In this document: positions 5,428 through 6,150 of the stretch, one piece after another
Numbering within the stretch: position 1 is the stretch's first letter
How the letters are laid out: each line of letters opens with the position of its first letter
Source of the DNA: Acidobacteriota bacterium
Lineage (GTDB): Bacteria; Acidobacteriota; Terriglobia; Acidiferrales; UBA7541
Direction of reading: 5' to 3'
Assembly (NCBI GenBank): GCA_028876695.1
Contig: JAGWRH010000269.1
Location: 1 to 6,150, forward strand
Length of the DNA: 6,150 bases
The notes under the pieces: model-generated
Databases searched by the model: none
The model's input: the letters and a program-made list of their open reading frames with translations, nothing else
Told to the model about the DNA's origin: nothing
Position numbers and translations under genes: made by a program

Positions 5428-6102
5428 TTAGAAGCGGAAAATCAAACCGCCGGTGATCTGAACCTGCTCGGCATAATTATTGATGTTGGCCTGATAGAAG
5501 CCGAAGAAGGGGTCGAAGAACGTCCCCACCTGGGAGGTTGTTCGCGTCGGGAGCCAGCGAAAATCGAGGCGCATTCCGACGTGCCTTTCGAAATAATACT
5601 TCACCCCGCCGCCAATGTTGAATCCCAGTTTATTGGTGAACGGGAGGGCGCCGTTGGAACCCCAATGCGTGACGCCGATGCCGCCGCCGAAGTACGGCCT
5701 CACTTTCGCGGCCGAGTCGTGCATCTGATAGATCACGCCAAGCTGATAATTATCGACGTTGACGTTGCCGACGGGAGAGAACAAACCGCTCACCGGATCG
5801 TGGCCTTCGAGAGTGGTGGGCTGGCGGCTCCACATGAATTCCGCTTGCAGCGGGCCGACCAGATCGACATCGCCCATCACACCGTAATCGTAATTGTTGT
5901 CGGTCTTGAGATAGTCAAACGGGCCGGTGGAGTTCGGCAAATTGATCTTGCCGAAGAAGCGGCCGCCGAAGAAGCCGGTGATATCGACGTCGCGCGGCTG
6001 GGAATAGCCGAAGTGGTATTGCGCGCGCGCGCTGGGCGCGCCCACCAGAAACAGGCCGAGAAGACCCACAGCAGCAGCGGGAACGAATTTGAACAGGCGC
6101 AT
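5428..6102 (-). CDS. Outer-membrane beta-barrel protein
   Basis: The product is 224 residues from the ATG at 6102, with a Sec signal peptide: MRLFKF, a hydrophobic core (about 7-21) and a likely cleavage after Ala27 (SARA, then QYHFGYSQ). The mature 197 residues alternate aromatic/hydrophobic and polar residues in strand-sized segments (ITGFFGGRFFG, NYQLGVIYQM, VRPYFGGGIGVTHW, LGFNIGGGVKYYF, VGMRLDFRWLP). The last residues are GLIFRF, with the C-terminal Phe recognised by the BAM machinery. Size and pattern fit an 8-strand OmpA/opacity-type barrel. Such proteins serve in envelope stability or adhesion, and nothing here points to a specific ligand. The frame is open upstream to a TTG at 6147, but the GGAGG site and the signal peptide place the start at 6102. 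It is convergent with the 71-residue gene, and its promoter lies at or beyond the right edge. Confidence 0.9.
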   Translation of the reverse strand: MRLFKFVPAAAVGLLGLFLVGAPSARAQYHFGYSQPRDVDITGFFGGRFFGKINLPNSTGPFDYLKTDNNYDYGVMGDVDLVGPLQAEFMWSRQPTTLEGHDPVSGLFSPVGNVNVDNYQLGVIYQMHDSAAKVRPYFGGGIGVTHWGSNGALPFTNKLGFNIGGGVKYYFERHVGMRLDFRWLPTRTTSQVGTFFDPFFGFYQANINNYAEQVQITGGLIFRF

Positions 6103-6106
6103 GCAT

Positions 6107-6111
6107 CCTCC
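6107..6111 (-). promoter_or_regulatory. Ribosome binding site fixing the start of the outer-membrane protein
   Basis: GGAGG on the minus strand lies four bases upstream of the ATG at 6102. It is the clearest ribosome binding site in the window. It sets the start immediately before the signal peptide instead of at the upstream in-frame TTG (6147). Confidence 0.75.
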
Positions 6112-6150
6112 GCAAGAACGATCAGATTCGGCGAACACCAAGCTCAACGA

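Noticed and set aside
6103..6150. TTGAGC and TGATCG as promoter boxes for the outer-membrane protein
   Set aside because: The -10 match is poor and the window ends too close to judge. The real promoter may lie outside.
1..6150. CRISPR array, insertion sequence, tRNA, rRNA, toxin-antitoxin or defence cluster
   Set aside because: I looked on both strands and saw no regularly spaced repeats, transposase motifs, cloverleaf structures or nuclease signatures. Apart from the two unknown left-hand genes and the small protein, this is ordinary metabolic and envelope sequence.

Overview
The window is GC-rich bacterial chromosome and is nearly all coding. Every confident gene except one small ORF is on the minus strand. 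An outer-membrane beta-barrel protein with a C-terminal Phe indicates a diderm. The gene flavour (acyl-CoA dehydrogenase and malonyl-CoA decarboxylase types, a protoporphyrin-type ferrochelatase, intergenic repeats of the GTCATCC...GGATC kind) makes a soil Acidobacteriota the best guess. This is inference from general resemblance, not a search.

Right to left along the minus strand: (a) 5428-6102 is a secreted 8-strand-type outer-membrane barrel protein. (b) 5115-5330, on the plus strand and convergent with it, is a 71-residue unrecognised protein with its own promoter-like sequence and a dyad over the -10 box. (c) 3907-4899 is ferrochelatase HemH, divergent from (b). (d) 3594-3906 is non-coding: the leader and promoter of (e), a 13-bp palindrome and a degenerate repeat copy. 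(e) 2433-3593 is a short/medium-chain acyl-CoA dehydrogenase starting at TTG. (f) 2229-2432 is a spacer with a repeat copy and a hairpin. (g) 855-2228 is malonyl-CoA decarboxylase. (h) 235-810 is a one-helix membrane protein of unknown function. (i) 1-254 is the start of another unknown gene that overlaps (h) by 20 bases and runs off the left edge.

Functionally, (e) and (g) both act on acyl-CoA thioesters: one oxidises acyl-CoA to enoyl-CoA, the other removes CO2 from malonyl-CoA to give acetyl-CoA. They may cooperate in fatty or dicarboxylic acid turnover, but the repeat-bearing spacer means one transcript is not proven. HemH inserts iron in the last step of haem synthesis and stands alone here. 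Genes (h) and (i) look translationally coupled and may form a small two-protein unit. I see no complete defence system, mobile element, CRISPR array, tRNA or rRNA. The least explained parts are the (h)/(i) pair, the 71-residue protein with its compact promoter/operator, and the paired intergenic repeats.
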